Of a stretch of DNA of 64,000 bases, positions 61,421 through 64,000 are shown one piece after another. Source of the DNA: Polytrichum commune (taxonomy: Eukaryota > Streptophyta > Polytrichopsida > Polytrichales > Polytrichaceae). The stretch is from assembly GCA_950295325.1 (NCBI GenBank), contig OX485806.1, positions 56,849,169-56,913,168 on the forward strand, given 5' to 3'. The first letter of the stretch is position 1. Every line of letters begins with the position of its first letter. A model generated the notes under the pieces. That model saw nothing but the letters and a program-made list of their open reading frames with translations. It ran no database searches and was not told the origin of the DNA. The position numbers and the translations under genes are program-made.

Positions 61421-61705
61421 GCATAAGTAGTGTGGCCGTTATACCAAGGCAAATCATGCTCGTTTCGCGGACACAATGTGGAAGGTGGCTTTGTGGTACC
61501 AAGCCAAATCATATTTGTGCCGTATGCGGAATGTTAGAAGTTGGTTTTATGCTACTAATCCATATAATGTTTGGGCCGCGGACGGAATGTTACAATGTGA
61601 ATTGGTGGTACCAAGCTAGAACATATTTGTGCCGCGGACGGGATGTTAAAAGTTGGCTTTGCGGACCAAGCCAAAACATATTGTTGCCGTGGACCGAATG
61701 TTAGA
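61421..61705 (+). pseudogene. Tandem zinc-knuckle units (five, about 56 bp each)
   Basis: Five tandem units can be aligned on GCGGA..AATGT, with ATGT at 61476, 61531, 61587, 61643 and 61698 (steps of 55-56 bp). The best-preserved unit reads LCGTKPNHICAVCGM, a degenerate CCHC knuckle of the CGKxNH type; others read CGRYTKANHARF and GTKLEHICAADGM in other frames. CCHC knuckles of gag bind element RNA. Because 56 is not a multiple of three, successive units fall in different frames, although a 121-residue open frame (61339-61704) runs through all of them. The left copy has about one unit. Confidence 0.65.
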
Positions 61706-61720
61706 CTATGGCTTTGTGGC

Positions 61721-61760
61721 CAAGGCTAATAGCCTTAAGCCAAGGCTAATAGCCTTAAGC
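61721..61760 (+). repeat. 20-bp perfect tandem duplication
   Basis: CAAGGCTAATAGCCTTAAGC occurs twice back to back, and each copy is itself nearly self-complementary (AAGGCT..AGCCTT). The left element has a single related copy. Confidence 0.9.
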
Positions 61761-61799
61761 CAAGGCCAAGTCTTTTATACCTTGAGGCTCATGTAATCG

Positions 61800-62265
61800 G
61801 AGATATGTCTCATGAGTTGACAAAGAGGCAATGGACTCTTTCATGAGCCCAAAGCTCATAAGGGGGTTGGGGCTTGTCGACGCATAGAGTGGGCAAGCCC
61901 ACCAAGGTGCGGTTTGCAAAGGGCGAACCGCATGAAGCAAAGGAAGCCGCGATGCATGTAACCTTTCAATGTGGGACATTGGATTTTTGTCAATATTTCA
62001 CACCAAGTGAAATAGATGAAATGCATGTCATTGTGAAGGCCGCCTTCTTTGAAACTCACCTGATAGATGTGAGGTGCAAGCCGGTGTGCTTGCGGTGCAT
62101 TATGATGTGTTATAATGACAAAGAATTGAAGTTCAAATTGACAAGGACTCCTATGGTAGGAGGATCTAAGTTGAATTTGGTCTTAATGGACCAAATGAAA
62201 AATAGAAAGCATAATGGACGTGGTTCAATTGGAGCAACTCCAAGGAACGTATGGGGAGGCTAGGA
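61800..62265 (+). pseudogene. Retroviral-type aspartic protease remnant and linker to RT
   Basis: SFMSPKLIRGLGL (about 61828-61866) is the segment that follows the active-site DSGA in related elements; the DSG/DTG itself is absent. An open frame at 61874-62263 (129 residues) carries FTPSEIDEMHVIV, AAFFETHLIDVRCKPVCL and LTRTPMVGGSKLNLV. The left copy keeps the same stretch open. With the active site missing it cannot be a protease as it stands. Confidence 0.6.
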
Positions 62266-62279
62266 AAGATGGGCCTCCC

Positions 62280-62580
62280 CCAAACAACATTGGTGTGATG
62301 TTGGTGAGATACAAGGATGTATTCACCAATGTGTTGCCCAAAAAAAAAATTGCCGCCAAGGAGTGAAAAATAACTTTGCTCAACAAGAGATTGAGTTCTA
62401 GAGGTATGTGGTGACAAAGGAAGTTGGTGGACGAACATGAAGAATGTCAAGGCAATCCAAAAGGAGAATTGGCCCTTGATTCAAAAGGGCTTAGGTCATT
62501 TGTTGGCCTAGCCAATTAGTACCACAACTTCATTTGAGAGTTTTCTAAGGTTGCTAGGACCTTATTCAACTTATTGAGGA
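62280..62580 (+). pseudogene. Reverse transcriptase remnant lacking the catalytic core
   Basis: LVRYKDVFTNVLPKK (62303-62346) and QQEIEF (about 62381-62398) are the lead-in to RT. About 45 bp later NVKAIQKENWPLIQKGLRSF, then VGLANxYHNF (about 62442-62535), the thumb-side end. Fingers and palm, including YxDD, are missing, exactly as in the left copy. Confidence 0.82.
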
Positions 62581-63470
62581 AAATGGCTATCCCAAGAGTG
62601 GGATGAGCCTTGTCACCAAGCCTTTGGGGGGCTCAAAAACAAGTTCTCTTCGCCGCCCGTGCTTAAGTTCGCGGACTTTGACAAACCTTTTGAGGTGCAT
62701 ACGGGGGCGAGTGACTTTAGCATTGGCGGATGTTGAGGCAAAATGGATGGCCATTGCATATAAGAGCATGAATCTCGATGGTTGTCCGACTTTGTCCAAC
62801 TTATGCAAGAAATGGCTATCCCAAAAGTGGGATGAGCTTTGCCACCAGGTCTTTAAGGAGCTTAAGACCAAGTTTTCTTCGCCGCCCGTGCTCAAGTTTG
62901 CGAAATTTGACAAACCTTTTGAGGTGCATACGGGGGCGAGTGACTTTACCATTGGCGGATGTTGATCCAAGATGGATGCCCATTGCATATGGGAGCATTA
63001 AGCTTAAAGGTTGTCAAACCTTGTGCGACTTGTGAAAGAAATGGCTATCCCAAGAGTGGGATGAGCCTTGCCACCAAGTCTTTGAGAAGCTTAAGAGCAA
63101 GTTCTCTTCGCCGCCCGTGGTCAAGTTCGCGGAGTTTGACAAACCTTTTGAGGTGCATACGGGGCGAGTGACTTTACCATTGGCGGATGTTGAGGCAAGA
63201 TGGATGGCCATGGCATATGAGAGCATGAAGCTCGATGGTTGTCCCACCTCGTGCGACTTGTGGAAGAAATGGCTATCCCAAGAGTGGGATGATGTTTGTC
63301 ACGAGTCTTTGGGGAGCTTAACACCAAGTGTTCTTAGACGCCCGTGCTCAAGTTTGCGGAGCTTGACAAACCTTTCGAGGTGCATACGGGGGTGAGTGCC
63401 TTTGCCAATGGTGGATTATGTGTAAGATGGATGGCCATTGCATATGGGAGCATAAAGCTCGATGGTTGTC
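62581..63470 (+). pseudogene. RT connection / RNase H start segment, four tandem units
   Basis: The unit start ATGGCTATCC occurs at 62583, 62812, 63041 and 63269 (steps 229, 229, 228). Each unit encodes ELKTKFSSPPVLKF, FDKPFEVHTGASDF and a short tail of early RNase H. Only the last unit runs on into the rest of RNase H. Unit 3 has lost one G in the GGGGG of the catalytic site and is frameshifted. All four carry Gly where the catalytic Asp belongs. One such segment is normal; four make the domain non-functional. Confidence 0.9.
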
Positions 63471-63730
63471 AAAGAAGACAACCAACTCATGACAAAGAAT
63501 TTCTTTGCCGTAGTGCATTGCTTGAAGATGTGGCGACATTATATGGGGTCGCACAAAGCAAAGGTCTACATGGACAATGTGTCCTAAAAGTATTTTGACA
63601 TACAAGCGTAAGTGAACGCCAAGTCATTGCGGAGGCATGATAGTTTGGCGCTTACGAAGGTGGATTTGATCCACAAACCGGACCGTGGAAATGTGGTGCC
63701 GGATGCGCTAAGTAGACCGGATGAGTTCCA
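63471..63730 (+). pseudogene. RNase H C-terminal part and linker to integrase
   Basis: QRRQPTHDKEF (63468-63500), then in other frames HCLKMWRHYMGSHKAKVYMD (63516-63575) and DLIHKPDRGNVVPDALSRPD (63663-63722). These are the usual RNase H end and linker of plant gypsy elements. Two or more frame changes interrupt it. Confidence 0.82.
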
Positions 63731-64000
63731 AGCAATGAGAACCATCCAAACCTTGTGGCTAATGTGTGCCGGCAAAGGAAACTTGTGATGCAAGATACGG
63801 GAGGGGTAAATTAACTACCCCGAGGCACAAAAGCTTTTAGGTAAGCTTCGCAAGAGCAAGGTGCTCAAAGAGGTTAAGTTGGTGGACGGATTGTTCAAGT
63901 GTAAGCAAAGTCGGGTGTATGTGCCTCAAGGCAAGTAGAGGCTATCGGTTTTGAAGGAAAAATCTGATAGTCCTATTGCCGGCCATAGAGGAGAAAGAAA
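63731..64000 (+). pseudogene. Integrase N-terminal fragment (cut by window edge)
   Basis: YPEAQKLLGKLRKSKVLKEV, then KLVDGLFKCKQSRVYVPQGK, a stop (TAG), then RLSVLKEKSDSPIAGHRGE. The first His of the HHCC zinc site is Ser here (Cys in the left copy); the His of GHRG is kept. The window ends before the CxxC pair. Confidence 0.83.

Larger units (their letters stand above)
60788..64000 (+). mobile_element. Ty3/gypsy internal region, right copy (cut by window edge)
   Basis: The plus-strand order is PBS, gag, five zinc-knuckle units, protease remnant, RT without catalytic core, four RNase H start units, RNase H end, and integrase start. It is the inverted counterpart of 1-3018. It shares that copy's RT deletion and RNase H Asp-to-Gly change, so both come from an already defective, presumably non-autonomous, family. 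Integrase core and 3' LTR would lie beyond 64000. Confidence 0.92.

Overview
The window looks like heterochromatin of a land-plant nuclear genome. Three things point there: a very long 80-bp tandem satellite, Ty3/gypsy-type LTR retrotransposon remnants, and primer-binding sites (PBS) matching the 3' end of plant initiator tRNA-Met. I see no host gene, tRNA, rRNA, CRISPR array or bacterial-type operon. Species cannot be named from the sequence alone.

Layout: (1) 1-3018, a decayed Ty3/gypsy element on the minus strand. Read right to left it has PBS, gag, zinc-knuckle remnant, protease remnant, truncated RT, a tandemly repeated RNase H segment, and integrase. (2) 3019-4326, two copies of the 3' two-thirds of the same family's LTR, head to head, forming a large palindrome. 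(3) 4327-52024, about 596 monomers of an 80-bp satellite, all in one orientation. (4) 52025-52994, a solo LTR with a perfect 5-bp target-site duplication. (5) 52995-59812, about 85 more monomers. (6) 59813-60787, a complete LTR. (7) 60788-64000, PBS plus the internal region of a plus-strand element of the same family, cut by the window edge. The two internal regions are inverted copies flanking the satellite.

The monomer carries a 6-bp-arm inverted repeat (GCTCTC-N6-GAGAGC) and usually a CACGTG hexamer. Monomer variants are arranged into nested higher-order repeats (HORs): a 160-bp dimer, a 560-bp heptamer found ten or more times, and blocks of about 881, 1043, 1202, 1521, 1675, 2003 and 2161 bp. 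Between about 26.6 and 35.3 kb the array is strikingly uniform, about 109 consecutive monomers in exact 80-bp register, built by shuffling modules of 6 to 9 monomers. Homogeneity falls toward the left edge, as unequal exchange predicts.

The retroelements are dead and apparently non-autonomous. The RT catalytic core is deleted in both copies. The first RNase H catalytic Asp is Gly in every copy of a 229-bp segment, which is present 3 times on the left and 4 on the right. A roughly 56-bp zinc-knuckle segment is expanded to five units on the right and about one on the left. All coding entries below are pseudogene fragments; nothing in the window is likely to make a working protein by itself. The most notable points are the HOR organisation of what may be an undescribed satellite, LTR insertions clustering at one place in the monomer, and tandem expansion of coding segments inside the retroelement.
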